Positions 1 through 8,075 of a DNA stretch of 64,000 nt are shown here, piece by piece. Under the pieces are notes generated by a model, which worked only from the letters and a program-made list of their open reading frames with translations, ran no database searches and had not been told where the DNA came from. Within the stretch, counting starts at the first letter, position 1; each line of letters begins with the position of its first letter. The translations under genes and the position numbers were made by a program. The DNA is from Streptomyces griseus (GTDB lineage: Bacteria; Actinomycetota; Actinomycetes; Streptomycetales; Streptomycetaceae), in assembly GCF_001715295.1 (NCBI RefSeq), contig NZ_MDKB01000002.1, positions 680,499 through 744,498 on the forward strand, written 5' to 3'.

Positions 1-829
1 CGAGGACCTCGGCGAGACGGGCGGCCGCGGCCGCAAGTCCGCCGCCCCGGCCACGGCGCCCCGCGAGGAGCGCCCCCCGCGCACGCCGCGCCAGCGTCGT
101 CGCACGCGCGGCGGCAGCAGCACCGAGGAAGCCGCGGTGACGGTGCCCACGCCGTCGGCGGAGTCCGTCGCGCCCGACGAGGCCGCGGAGCCGCGTACGC
201 CGCGCCGCAGGCGCCGTACCCGCGTCGCCGCTCCCGAAGGTGTGTCGGCCGTGGCCGTCGCCGAGGCGCCGGGCGTCGCACAGGACGCACCGGCCGCCGT
301 GGAGACCGTGTCCGCCGTGGCGAAGGCCGCTCCCGCCGCCGTGGCGGAGGAGGCGGTGGCCGAGGCGAAGCCGCGCCGCCGCCGCAGCCGTGCGGCAGCC
401 GCCGAATCGGTGGCCGACGCGGTCGTGGCCGCCCCGGTGGCCGAGCCCGTGGTCGACTTCCAGACGGTGGCCGGCGGCGCTCCGGCGCCGGAGCCCGTGG
501 CCACCAGGCCGCGCCGGCGTGCGCGGGTCCTGAAGCCCGCCGACGAGGTCGACTTCCAGATCGCGCCGGTGTCCGAGCCCGCGACCGAGACGAGGGCGCG
601 CCGCCGTCCCCGTACCGCCGCCAAGCCGAGGACCGAGGCGGTCGCCGAGGCCCCGGTCGTGGCGGAGGACGCGGAGACCAGGCCGCGCCGCCGCCGGCCG
701 CGTACCGCCGTGAAGGTGGAGACCGCAGCGGTCGCCTCCGAGGCCACCGCGGGCGAGGAGCAGGCCCCCGCCAAGCCCCGCCGTCGCCGCGCCCGCGCGA
801 CGACGGCCGCCGAGACGCCCGAGAGCTGA
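1..829 (+). CDS. C-terminal tail of a DEAD/DEAH-box RNA helicase (partial, 5' end outside window)
   Basis: The reading frame is open from base 2 to a TGA at 827-829, so this is the end of a longer gene. About 275 residues are visible. They are low complexity, rich in Ala, Val, Glu, Pro and Arg, with at least seven basic blocks of the type PR-x-PRRRRRTR or KPRRRRAR separated by acidic and alanine-rich spacers. No catalytic motif lies in the visible part. Streptomyces DEAD/DEAH-box RNA helicases carry such RNA-binding tails, and the downstream gene order matches the deaD end of the syntenic mycobacterial block, which is why I call it a helicase. An RNase E/G-type tail is the main alternative. 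It is followed by a strong hairpin terminator. Confidence 0.6.
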   Translation, partial: EDLGETGGRGRKSAAPATAPREERPPRTPRQRRRTRGGSSTEEAAVTVPTPSAESVAPDEAAEPRTPRRRRRTRVAAPEGVSAVAVAEAPGVAQDAPAAVETVSAVAKAAPAAVAEEAVAEAKPRRRRSRAAAAESVADAVVAAPVAEPVVDFQTVAGGAPAPEPVATRPRRRARVLKPADEVDFQIAPVSEPATETRARRRPRTAAKPRTEAVAEAPVVAEDAETRPRRRRPRTAVKVETAAVASEATAGEEQAPAKPRRRRARATTAAETPES

Positions 830-845
830 CCGGCCCCGCCTGCGA

Positions 846-890
846 CGTACGGCCCCGGCCCCCGCTCACCCCGGGGGCCGGGGCCGTACG
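846..890 (+). terminator. Perfect 19-bp stem terminator after the helicase gene
   Basis: Arms at 846-864 and 872-890 are exact inverted repeats with a 7-base loop. It lies 17 bases after the helicase stop codon. There is no long T-run, as is usual in Streptomyces. Confidence 0.8.
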
Positions 891-921
891 GCTGCGCGGG
901 ACACGGCCCGCTCGTCGGCGA

Positions 922-927
922 TAACCT
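922..927 (+). promoter_or_regulatory. Candidate -10 box (TAACCT) for a leaderless transcript
   Basis: TAACCT ends 6 bases before the ATG at 934. That places the likely transcription start on or next to the start codon, and no Shine-Dalgarno sequence is visible. No good -35 box is seen. Confidence 0.4.
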
Positions 928-933
928 CGCTGC

Positions 934-1788
934 ATGAGCCGGCCCCCCACCTTCACCCCGCCCCCCTGCGCCCGTGCCCGCACCCTGTCCACGGAGCGCG
1001 GGGACTTCGCCGTGCTGGACGCCGCCCCGGCCGCCGGGGCCCGCGCGACGGCGCTCCTGCTGCCCGGGTACACCGGGAGCAAGGAGGATTTCGTCGCTCT
1101 GCTCGAACCCCTCGCGGACGCCGGGTTCCGGGTCGTCTCGGTGGACGGCCGCGGACAGTACGAGACCGAGGGGACGGGACGCCAGGAGTCCTACGCCCAG
1201 GCGGAGTTGGCCCAGGACGTACAGGCGCAGGCAGCAGCACTCAGGGGCAGCGGAGCGACCGGAGACCTCCATCTGCTCGGGCACTCCCTGGGCGGCCAGA
1301 TCGCGCGCGCCGCGGTCCTCCTGGACCCCTCGCCCTTCCGTTCCCTGACCCTGATGTCGTCCGGACCGGCCGAGATCTCGCCCGACCAGCAGAAGAAGGC
1401 ACGTCTGCTGGCCGACACGCTGAGCCGCTGGAACATGGCCGAGGTCTGGGAGGCCATGCGCGCCATGGATCCGCCCGAGGACGCCGACGTCGGCGACGGG
1501 GAGGATCTGCGCCGCCGCTGGATGCGGCACGACCGGGCGCAGCTGATCGCCACGGGTGCGCAGCTGTCGTCCGAGCCGGACCGGGTGGACGAACTCGCCG
1601 CGCTGTCCCTGCCCGTCCACGTGGTGTCGGGCGAGAGCGACGACGTCTGGCCGGTGCCGCTGCTCGACGGGATGGCGCGGCGCCTCGGCGCGCGGCGCAC
1701 GGTGGTCGCGGGGGCCGAGCACTCCCCGAACACGGCGAGGCCGCGGGAGACCGCCGCCGCCCTCGTGTCGTTCTGGGAGTCCCTCTGA
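934..1788 (+). CDS. Alpha/beta hydrolase (serine hydrolase, lysophospholipase-like)
   Basis: This 284-residue cytoplasmic enzyme has a complete alpha/beta-hydrolase signature. The oxyanion-loop motif LPGYTGS is near residues 43-49, the nucleophile elbow GHSLGG is at 116-121 with Ser118, the acid is Asp236 or Asp237 in SGESDDVWP, and the histidine is His263 in AGAEHSPN. There is no signal peptide or membrane segment. Substrate cannot be predicted; the family includes monoglyceride lipases, peroxidases and esterases. The ATG start has no ribosome site but sits behind a TAACCT box, so it is probably leaderless. It converges with the downstream NYN gene, with about 50 bases between them. Confidence 0.85.
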   Translation: MSRPPTFTPPPCARARTLSTERGDFAVLDAAPAAGARATALLLPGYTGSKEDFVALLEPLADAGFRVVSVDGRGQYETEGTGRQESYAQAELAQDVQAQAAALRGSGATGDLHLLGHSLGGQIARAAVLLDPSPFRSLTLMSSGPAEISPDQQKKARLLADTLSRWNMAEVWEAMRAMDPPEDADVGDGEDLRRRWMRHDRAQLIATGAQLSSEPDRVDELAALSLPVHVVSGESDDVWPVPLLDGMARRLGARRTVVAGAEHSPNTARPRETAAALVSFWESL

Positions 1789-1839
1789 GCCGTGCGCCGG
1801 CCGGCGGGCCCTCCCGGGGGCCGGCCCCGGCTCCGGCGG

Positions 1840-2751
1840 TCAGTACTGCGCCTGCAGGTGCTGCCAGAAGCCGTCACGCAGGGCCCGCCGCAGGTGGGCG
1901 TGGCCGCGCAGGGAGTGCTGCAGCAGCCGTTCGGCCTCGACGAGGAGATCCTGGTCGACGGAGCCCGGGAGGTAGGGGCGCCCGGGCAGCAGGTCGGCGA
2001 GGGCGTCCCGGCCGCGTGAGGCGAGCCAGCCGGCGGCGATCTGCGCGCCGACGAAACGGACGTCCTCACGGGAGGGGGCCGGACTGTCGTCCTCGTACAT
2101 CGTGACCGGGCGCCGGGTCACGTAAGGCCGGCAGAAGTCGAGGTCGAAGGTCCGCTGGCTGTCGACCTCCCAGAGCAGCGGCTCGGCCTGGTTGCGCCCC
2201 TCTCCGGCCTCGATGCCCCACAGGTGCACGCGCGCCCCGTAGCCCTGCGCGGACTCGACGGCCGACACCAGGTCCTCGTCGCCGCCGACGAGTGCCGCGT
2301 CGCTGATGGCCCGGTGCCGTGCGAGGGACTCGAGATCGGTGCGGATGAGCGAGTCGACCCCCTTCTGCTGGTTGCTGGCGTTGAGGTTGCCGAGCCGGAC
2401 CTTGACGTCGGGGAGTTCCGCGATGGCCTGCTGCTCGGCGGTGTGGATCCGGCGCCTGGCCCCGTCGTACCAGTAGACGCGCAGGAGTCTGCTGTCCGCG
2501 AAGATCGTGCGGGCCTTGTCGATGAAGGCCTCGATCAGCCCTTCCGCGTCGAGGTCGAAGGAGCGCCGGTCCTCGGTACCCGTGACGAGCAGGCCGGCGG
2601 CGGCGTAGACGTATCCCGCGTCCACGAAGATCGCGTGCGTGGAGGGTGTCTTCGACACCTCCGCGAGGACGCGCTGGAGCAGTTCGTTGGTGCGGTCCAA
2701 CTGCGCGCGGATGCCCGGTCCTTCGTCCGGCCGCGTGTCCGCGTCACTCAT
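1840..2751 (-). CDS. NYN-domain ribonuclease-like protein
   Basis: This 303-residue protein has a short N-terminal helix (residues about 12-35) followed by a NYN/PIN-like nuclease fold. The acidic metal-binding residues typical of the fold are present: Asp44 in IFVDAGY, Asp133 in KGVDSLIRTDL with Asp139, and Asp158/Asp160 in LVGGDEDLVSAV. The C-terminal 80 residues probably form a helical partner-binding domain. NYN proteins are usually RNA endonucleases acting in RNA turnover or processing, and its target is unknown. The ATG at 2751 is preceded by GATGAGGG. It is transcribed divergently from the small ORF at 2963. Confidence 0.8.
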   Translation of the reverse strand: MSDADTRPDEGPGIRAQLDRTNELLQRVLAEVSKTPSTHAIFVDAGYVYAAAGLLVTGTEDRRSFDLDAEGLIEAFIDKARTIFADSRLLRVYWYDGARRRIHTAEQQAIAELPDVKVRLGNLNASNQQKGVDSLIRTDLESLARHRAISDAALVGGDEDLVSAVESAQGYGARVHLWGIEAGEGRNQAEPLLWEVDSQRTFDLDFCRPYVTRRPVTMYEDDSPAPSREDVRFVGAQIAAGWLASRGRDALADLLPGRPYLPGSVDQDLLVEAERLLQHSLRGHAHLRRALRDGFWQHLQAQY

Positions 2752-2962
2752 CGGGCCCTCATCGTCTGCGCGCGCTCGGTTACCCGCTGGTACTTAGACA
2801 TCCAAAAAATTTCCTTAGCGTAGGGAATGTTTGCAAAGGGCAAGCCGTTGAGACCGGTGTGGGACACGGGACGCCGGGCGACCCGGGCCCCACATCCTTG
2901 TGGACGGCCAGCCCGTCCTCCCAGCAGTTCTCCAGCAGGAGGATCGGACGAAGGGAAGCCTT

Positions 2963-3115
2963 ATGCGCTTCGAGATCATGCGACTCGACGATGTCGACGG
3001 TACCGCCGTGGACAGCACCGTCGTGGACGCCGCCTCCGTCAACCGGATCGTGCAGCAGGCCGCCTCCATGGGCCAGCGCATCTACATCCGGCCGGCCGAC
3101 ACGTCGGCTTCGTAA
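2963..3115 (+). CDS. Conserved small protein (50 aa)
   Basis: The ORF encodes 50 residues beginning MRFEIMRLDDVDG and ending in RPADTSAS. It has a good ribosome site (AAGGGAAG) about 7 bases upstream of the ATG. The protein is soluble and acidic, without cysteines or a signal. I recognise it as a short conserved Streptomyces protein of unknown function. A terminator follows it. The earlier in-frame ATG at 2900 would add a non-conserved, proline-rich leader and has no ribosome site. Confidence 0.7.
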   Translation: MRFEIMRLDDVDGTAVDSTVVDAASVNRIVQQAASMGQRIYIRPADTSAS

Positions 3116-3169
3116 CGCTTTGCATCGCTCGCGTCGCTGAGGTCAAGCGGATGAGGAGCTGAAGACGAC

Positions 3170-3202
3170 GCGCTCCCGCACGGAAGGTCCGTGCGGGAGC
3201 GC
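3170..3202. terminator. Bidirectional hairpin, 15-bp stem
   Basis: Perfect inverted repeat, arms 3170-3184 and 3188-3202 with a 3-base loop. It lies between the converging small ORF (+) and the marC-like gene (-). Confidence 0.8.
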
Positions 3203-3216
3203 TGTGGTGTCCGGGG

Positions 3217-3822
3217 TCAGGCGCTCTGGATGACCTGGGTGACGCCGTTGATGATCTGCTGGACGGCGATCGCCGAGAGCATCATCCCGGCGAGCCGGGT
3301 CACCAGCACCACACCGCCGTCCCTGATCACACGGATGATCAGCAGCGAGTAGCGCATGGTCAGCCAGAGCACCACGTGCATGGCGAAGATCGCCGACCAG
3401 ACCGAGACCTGGCCGCCGAGACCGTCGGCGTGCTGCACCGCGAGGATCACCGACACGATCGCGCCGGGCCCCGCGAGCAGCGGCATGCCCAGCGGCACGA
3501 GGGCCACGTTGACGTCCTTCGTCTGCGTCGGCTCGTCGGTCTTGCCGGTGAGCAGGTCCAGTGCGATCAGCAGGAGCAGGAGTCCGCCCGCGATCATCAG
3601 CGCCGGTACGGAGACGTGCAGGTAGTCGAGGATCTGCTGGCCGAGCACCCCGAAGACGGCTATCACGCCGAAGGCGACGGAGACCGCCTGCAGGGCCATG
3701 CCGCGCTGCACCTTGGCGGGACGCCCGGCGGTGAGGGCCAGGAAGATGGGCGTGATTCCGGGTGGATCCATAATCACGAAAAGGGTGAGAAAAAGGGATC
3801 CGAAGACAGCGATGTCGAACAC
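3217..3822 (-). CDS. MarC family integral membrane protein
   Basis: A 201-residue membrane protein with about six hydrophobic segments. It begins VFDIAVFGSLFLTLFVIMDPPG, the typical N-terminus of the MarC (UPF0056) family with its conserved DPPG motif. The GTG start at 3820-3822 is chosen because AAGG lies 6 bases upstream; the frame stays open further upstream but encodes Pro/Arg-rich sequence unlike the family. MarC proteins were once linked to multiple-antibiotic resistance, but that link has not held up and the function is unknown. It stands alone between a terminator and the PHP gene. Confidence 0.85.
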   Translation of the reverse strand: MFDIAVFGSLFLTLFVIMDPPGITPIFLALTAGRPAKVQRGMALQAVSVAFGVIAVFGVLGQQILDYLHVSVPALMIAGGLLLLLIALDLLTGKTDEPTQTKDVNVALVPLGMPLLAGPGAIVSVILAVQHADGLGGQVSVWSAIFAMHVVLWLTMRYSLLIIRVIRDGGVVLVTRLAGMMLSAIAVQQIINGVTQVIQSA

Positions 3823-3986
3823 AGTGAGCCTTGCGAGAGAGGAGCGGGTCGAACAGGGAGGTGCGCGGGCCGGGGGCACCACGACACCGGGGCGCGCGCG
3901 GGCGCGGCGGCGGGAGGTGGCGCGGGAAGGGGAACGCGCGGGGAACTCGTGGTACGCGGGGAGGGCCCGTGGTGCGGCAGGACCCG

Positions 3987-4862
3987 TCAGGCGCGGAACT
4001 CGCGGAGGGCTCCGCCGGCGCCCGGCACGGGGAACGCGCCCGTGGCGCGCCGGGTGATCTCGCCGTAGATCTCGGGGTCCGTGGTGAACGCCCCGAGTCG
4101 GACGGTCTTGCGGGTGCCGTGGTAGTCGCTGGAACCGGTGGGCAGCAGCCCCAGTCCGGCGGCGAGCCCCCGCAGCCGCGCCCGGGTGGGCTCGTCGTGG
4201 TCCATGTGGTCGACCTCGATGCCGTCGAGACCGGCGGCGGCCAGACCGGCGATCACGGACTCCGGCACCACCGCACCCCGCTTGACGGCGAGCGGGTGGG
4301 CGAGGACGGTGACGCCCCCCGCCGCCTTGACCAGCCGGACCGCCTCGAACGGGTCGAGTTCGTGCTTCTCCGCGTAGGCCCGGCCCCCGTCCGCGAGCCA
4401 GGCGGGGGTGAAGGCGTCGGACACCGAGTCCACGACGCCGAGTTCCACGAGGGCGGACGCGATGTGCGGGCGTCCGACGGAGCCGTCCCCGGCGATCCTG
4501 GCGACCTGTTCCCAGCTGACGGGGACGCCGAGCTCCTGCAGTTTGCGGACCATGGCCTGCGCGCGCGGCACCCGGTCGTCCCGGACCAGCTCGCGCTCGC
4601 GCGCCAGTTCGGGTTCCGAGGGGTCGAAGAGGTACGCCAGCATGTGCAGGCCGACGCCGTCGACGCGGCAGGAGAGCTCCGCTCCCGGGACGAGCGTGAG
4701 GCCGGCGGGGAGGGCCGCCAGGGCTTCCGCGTGACCGCCCACCGTGTCGTGGTCGGTCAGGGCGACGACGTCGAGACCGGCCTCCGCCGCGGCGGCCACG
4801 AGGCCGGCCGGGGTGTCCGTGCCGTCCGACGCGGTGGAGTGGGTGTGCAGGTCGATGCGCAC
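3987..4862 (-). CDS. PHP-domain phosphoesterase (TrpH/5'-3' exonuclease type)
   Basis: The 291-residue protein starts with the PHP metal-binding motif DLHTHS (His6, His8) and continues with ALTDHDTVGG, a PGAELSC motif and AHPLAVKRG, all metal-site signatures. Residues DYHGTRK near the C-terminus complete the site. PHP proteins of this size include RNase AM, which removes 5' nucleotides from RNA, and nucleoside 3',5'-bisphosphatases. The GTG start at 4862 has CTGGAG about 9 bases upstream. The gene is in the same orientation as, and about 90 bases downstream of, the zinc-ribbon protein gene at 4950-5594. Confidence 0.85.
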   Translation of the reverse strand: MRIDLHTHSTASDGTDTPAGLVAAAAEAGLDVVALTDHDTVGGHAEALAALPAGLTLVPGAELSCRVDGVGLHMLAYLFDPSEPELARERELVRDDRVPRAQAMVRKLQELGVPVSWEQVARIAGDGSVGRPHIASALVELGVVDSVSDAFTPAWLADGGRAYAEKHELDPFEAVRLVKAAGGVTVLAHPLAVKRGAVVPESVIAGLAAAGLDGIEVDHMDHDEPTRARLRGLAAGLGLLPTGSSDYHGTRKTVRLGAFTTDPEIYGEITRRATGAFPVPGAGGALREFRA

Positions 4863-4949
4863 GACGCGTACTCCAGGGCTACGGGCGGACGGGGGACGCT
4901 CAAGGATAACCGGAACGCGCCCGGCCGCCCGCAGCCGCCGGGGCGCCGC

Positions 4950-5594
4950 TCAGGGGGGTGTGAGCAGCCGGGGCGTGAGCGCTCCGCACGGTACGAGATC
5001 CACTTCCCCGCCCGCGTCGCGCAGATCGGTCAGCACCAGGTCGTCGTACATCATCAGCCCCGACTGCTCGGGCCAGACGATCGCCCAGAGCCACAGACCG
5101 CACGCCTCACCGGCGAACACGGCCCGGTCGTCGGCGCCGTCCTTCACGTGCCACAGCGGTGTGGGCCGTCCCGCGGCGAGCAGCTTGGCGTCGGGGGCGC
5201 CGTCGAGCCGCAGGCCCGCCCCGGGGTCGGGGCCGTCGATACCGGCGTAGCGCGCACCGAGCCCGACACCGAGTTCCTCGGCGACGAGCAGCATCTCGCA
5301 CAGGCCGCCCAGCGGCCCGGGCCCCGAGCAGGCGACGGCGGTGGCCCGTCCGCCGCTGCGGTCGTCGCCCGCGTACGCCGCGCCCGTGAACAGCCAGCCC
5401 ACGGGGAGCGGCCAGGGCATCCACACCGGCACCCGGGCACGGTGGACGACCACGCCGAGTGCCTCGACGCTGGGCGGGATCACCGGCTGCAGCGGATACA
5501 CCGGCCCGTGGGCCGAGCACTGCCAGGCATCGGCGAAGAGGCCGGGCGCCCTGACCCGTCCACCGCACTTCGGGCAACTGGGTTCGCCCCTCAT
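4950..5594 (-). CDS. Conserved actinobacterial protein with N-terminal zinc ribbon (DUF6758-like)
   Basis: The 214-residue protein begins with a putative zinc ribbon, CPKCGG at residues 7-12 and CSAHG at 26-30. An alpha/beta domain without recognisable catalytic motifs follows. Homologues in Streptomyces have been loosely labelled phosphotransacetylase, which the sequence does not support. The N-terminal knuckle suggests nucleic-acid or protein binding. An ATG at 5594 is preceded by GGAGAGGA, about 12 bases away. It probably shares a transcript with the PHP gene. Confidence 0.65.
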   Translation of the reverse strand: MRGEPSCPKCGGRVRAPGLFADAWQCSAHGPVYPLQPVIPPSVEALGVVVHRARVPVWMPWPLPVGWLFTGAAYAGDDRSGGRATAVACSGPGPLGGLCEMLLVAEELGVGLGARYAGIDGPDPGAGLRLDGAPDAKLLAAGRPTPLWHVKDGADDRAVFAGEACGLWLWAIVWPEQSGLMMYDDLVLTDLRDAGGEVDLVPCGALTPRLLTPP

Positions 5595-5702
5595 AGCGCC
5601 CCACGGTCCTCTCCGGCCGCCGCCGCGTCAAGGACGATCACCCGTCCGCAGCGTGGCCCGGGCCGGGGAGGAGGCCCCGGCGGGCCGGAAAAAAGATAGA
5701 TG

Positions 5703-5736
5703 TAACTTGCACTCATTAGTTCCTCTAACTTACTCT
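5703..5736 (+). promoter_or_regulatory. Promoter and possible repressor operator of the MFS exporter gene
   Basis: An AT-rich island in GC-rich DNA. TTGCAC at 5707-5712 and TACTCT at 5731-5736 are separated by 18 bases and fit a sigma-70-type promoter. TAACTT is repeated at 5703-5708 and 5726-5731, and TTAG/CTAA arms (5716-5719, 5725-5728) make a small dyad inside the spacer, where a TetR or MarR repressor could bind. No regulator gene adjoins it. Confidence 0.5.
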
Positions 5737-5775
5737 GTGTACGACGCAACGATCGAGTGGAAGCGAGGGAAACCC

Positions 5776-7008
5776 ATGCGGGAAGAAGACCCGTTCGACG
5801 AGGGAGCGACCGGCCTCCTGCGCCAGCCCAAGGCCGTCTGGGCCACCGCCGGCGCCTCGGTCGTCGCCTTCATGGGCATCGGCCTGGTGGACCCGATCCT
5901 GCCGTCCATCGCCCGGGGGCTGGAAGCGACGCCCAGCCAGGTGTCGCTGCTGTTCACCTCGTACTTCCTGATCACCGCCGTCGCGATGCTCCTCACAGGG
6001 TTCGTCTCCAGCCGCATCGGCGGCCGCAGGACCCTGCTGGCCGGCCTGGCGCTCGTCGTCGTGTTCGCCGCGCTCTCCGGCACGTCCTCGTCCGTCGCCG
6101 AACTGGTCGGCTTCCGGGCCGGCTGGGGCCTCGGCAACGCGCTGTTCGTCTCGACCGCCCTCGCGGTGATCGTGGGAGCCGCCGCCGGGGGCAGTGCGGC
6201 GGCGATCCTGCTGTACGAGTCGGCGCTCGGCCTCGGCATGGCCTGCGGGCCGCTGGTCGGCGCCCTCCTGGGCGACGCCAGCTGGCGCTACCCGTTCTTC
6301 GGCACCGCGGCCCTGATGGCGATCGGATTCCTCTGCATCACCGCCTTCCTCGGGGAGCAGCCCCTGCCCGCCCGAAGGACCTCACTGCTCGACCCGGTGA
6401 AGGCGCTGGGCCACCGCGGTCTGGCCTCGGTGGCGGCCTCGGCGTTCTTCTACAACTACGCCTTCTTCACCATCCTGGCCTTCACCCCCTTCGTCCTGGA
6501 CATGTCGCCGTACAGGTCGGGGGCCGTGTTCTTCGCCTGGGGTCTGCTCCTCGCCGTCTTCTCGGTGCTCGTCGCCCCGCGCCTGCAACGGCGCTTCGGC
6601 TCCCTGAAGGTGCTCGGCGCCTCACTCGTGCTGCTCGCCGTCGACCTGGTGGTCCTCGGGTACGGCGGCCACACGGCGGCCGTCGTCTGCACCGTCGTCT
6701 CCGGCGCGTTCATCGGGATGAACAACACCGTCTACACCGAGCTGGCCCTCGGCGTGTCGGACGCACCACGCCCGGTGGCGAGTGCCGGCTACAACTTCGT
6801 CCGCTGGTTCGCCGCGGCGGCGGCCCCCTACCTCGCCCCGAAGATCGAGGAGTGGAGCGACGTCCACATCCCGTTCGTCGTGGCGGCGGCCGCCGCCCTC
6901 GTGGGCGCCGTGGTCGTCCTGGCCCGGCGTACGGCACTGACCCACCGGGCCGCGGAGCTGGAGCCGCGGCACGCCACCGAGGACGGAGTCACGGTCTTCG
7001 CCGGCTGA
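5776..7008 (+). CDS. MFS transporter (drug exporter-like)
   Basis: A 410-residue protein with about 12 hydrophobic segments starting at residue 17. An MFS loop of the form G-x-x-SRIGGRRTLL lies between segments 2 and 3, and the N-terminal half has a motif-C-like stretch (ALGLGMACGPLVGALLG) common in drug/H+ antiporters. The ATG at 5776 is chosen because GCGAGGGAAA precedes it and homologues begin near MREEDPFDEG; the frame is open far upstream but is not coding. Substrate is unknown, and efflux of a toxic metabolite or antibiotic is likely. The AT-rich promoter just upstream looks regulated. Confidence 0.85.
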   Translation: MREEDPFDEGATGLLRQPKAVWATAGASVVAFMGIGLVDPILPSIARGLEATPSQVSLLFTSYFLITAVAMLLTGFVSSRIGGRRTLLAGLALVVVFAALSGTSSSVAELVGFRAGWGLGNALFVSTALAVIVGAAAGGSAAAILLYESALGLGMACGPLVGALLGDASWRYPFFGTAALMAIGFLCITAFLGEQPLPARRTSLLDPVKALGHRGLASVAASAFFYNYAFFTILAFTPFVLDMSPYRSGAVFFAWGLLLAVFSVLVAPRLQRRFGSLKVLGASLVLLAVDLVVLGYGGHTAAVVCTVVSGAFIGMNNTVYTELALGVSDAPRPVASAGYNFVRWFAAAAAPYLAPKIEEWSDVHIPFVVAAAAALVGAVVVLARRTALTHRAAELEPRHATEDGVTVFAG

Positions 7009-7024
7009 TCGAACGGCCGGCGCC

Positions 7025-7062
7025 CCCGCACCCCTCCCGGCCCGCGCCGGGAGGGGTGCGGG
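7025..7062. terminator. Bidirectional hairpin, 17-bp stem
   Basis: Arms 7025-7041 and 7046-7062 pair perfectly around a 4-base loop, between the converging MFS (+) and SUFU-domain (-) genes. Confidence 0.85.
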
Positions 7063-7082
7063 CCGGGCGTCCTCACGGCCCG

Positions 7083-7667
7083 TCAGTCGAGCCGAACGGA
7101 GGCGCGCAGCGGATCCCTCAGGTCCGTTCCCTCGGCCAGCCATCGCTCCTGCAGCGCCCCCGCCCCCTTGACCCGCTTCCAGGCGGCCTCGTTGGGCGTC
7201 ATCGGCAGCAGCGGCAGAAAGCTCACCGGATCCATCGGCGGGGCCAGTTCCAGGTCCTCGACCAGACCACCCGGCTCGGCGACCAGCACGGAGGAGAACG
7301 GCGCCCCGGTCCACAGGGGCTGCCCGAGGTCCAGCGACGCGCCCGGAGTCACGACGAGCCCCTCCACCTGCGGGGAGGCGGCGAGGACCGCGAGCGGGCG
7401 CAGTACCTGGTCGGTGTCGGCGGACCCCCTCCGCACGGAGAGGACCAGCTCGGCGCGGGGGCCCTTCACCGGGTCGGCGAGCGGGGAGGTGGGGTCGGCC
7501 ATCGGGTGGGCCGACATGCCGAGGGTGGCGTAGCGCACCACGTCCCCGTCGACGAAGCGGAGTACCTCGATGCGGTCCGTGCCGAGGAACGTCACCTCGG
7601 CGCGCGCGTCCGGTTCCCCCAGGGCCGTGCGGAGCCGGGCTTCGACCGGATCAAGAATTTCTCGCAT
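7083..7667 (-). CDS. Suppressor-of-fused (SUFU)-domain-like protein
   Basis: A 194-residue soluble protein whose sequence resembles bacterial SUFU-domain proteins: an N-terminal VEARLRTALGEPD helix, an LRFVDGDVVRYATLGMS strand pair and a C-terminal LLPMTPNEAAWKRVKG motif. Bacterial SUFU proteins are uncharacterised; some act as immunity or stress proteins, but nothing here indicates a partner. The ATG at 7667 is chosen because a TATGCT box lies 6 bases upstream, suggesting a leaderless message. Confidence 0.65.
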   Translation of the reverse strand: MREILDPVEARLRTALGEPDARAEVTFLGTDRIEVLRFVDGDVVRYATLGMSAHPMADPTSPLADPVKGPRAELVLSVRRGSADTDQVLRPLAVLAASPQVEGLVVTPGASLDLGQPLWTGAPFSSVLVAEPGGLVEDLELAPPMDPVSFLPLLPMTPNEAAWKRVKGAGALQERWLAEGTDLRDPLRASVRLD

Positions 7668-8075
7668 ACCGCGAGCATAGAACGCGCCTCGAACGGGCAA
7701 AGGAAGGAATCGGCCCCGAGGCGGCTGATAGCCTGGGCCGTCGGTCGGGACAACACGCAGAAGCGTCGTTCTCAGTCCTGACAACACGTGATCCCCCACG
7801 GGGGACCGGCCGGAGGAGGTGGGGCCGCGGTGGATCCAAGTCGACCGTGCAGTACCAGCCGCTCTTCCGCACGCTGCCTTCCTTCTGCGGTCTGACGCCC
7901 TTCCCGGACGTACCCGCAGCAGTTCGCGCTACGGAAGAGCACCTCGTTTTTGCCTGTCTGTAGCGAACGCCGTCATCGCGCCCGCGCGGTGCCGCCCGCT
8001 TTGCGGACGTGTGCGCACGTCCTCGTTCCGGGCTGTTCCACGCCCCGCCGACGGCCCTCCGTGAAGGAGCCAGCC
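7668..8075. other. 408-base gap upstream of corA with candidate structured leader
   Basis: No coding sequence is supported here. It contains a direct repeat GACAACACG (7749-7757 and 7780-7788), a small hairpin at 7792-7805, and a nested structure. GCTCTTCCG at 7861-7869 pairs with CGGAAGAGC at 7932-7940, enclosing a second pair CTGCGG/CCGCAG (7885-7890, 7914-7919), and TTTTT follows at 7947-7951. This could be a leader RNA with an intrinsic terminator ahead of corA. Confidence 0.4.
7674..7700 (-). promoter_or_regulatory. Candidate leaderless promoter for the SUFU-like gene
   Basis: On the minus strand TATGCT (7674-7679) ends 6 bases before the ATG, and TTGCCC (7695-7700) lies 15 bases upstream as a possible -35 box. 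No Shine-Dalgarno sequence precedes the ATG. Confidence 0.45.

Noticed and set aside
3831..5699. A long plus-strand open frame of 622 codons
   Set aside because: It lies antisense to the PHP and zinc-ribbon genes, which have strong family motifs. It is Arg/Gly/Pro-rich, as expected of antisense frames in high-GC DNA.
5757..7781. A 674-codon plus-strand frame overlapping the MFS gene
   Set aside because: It is the shifted frame of the MFS coding sequence, rich in Arg and Pro, with no motif.
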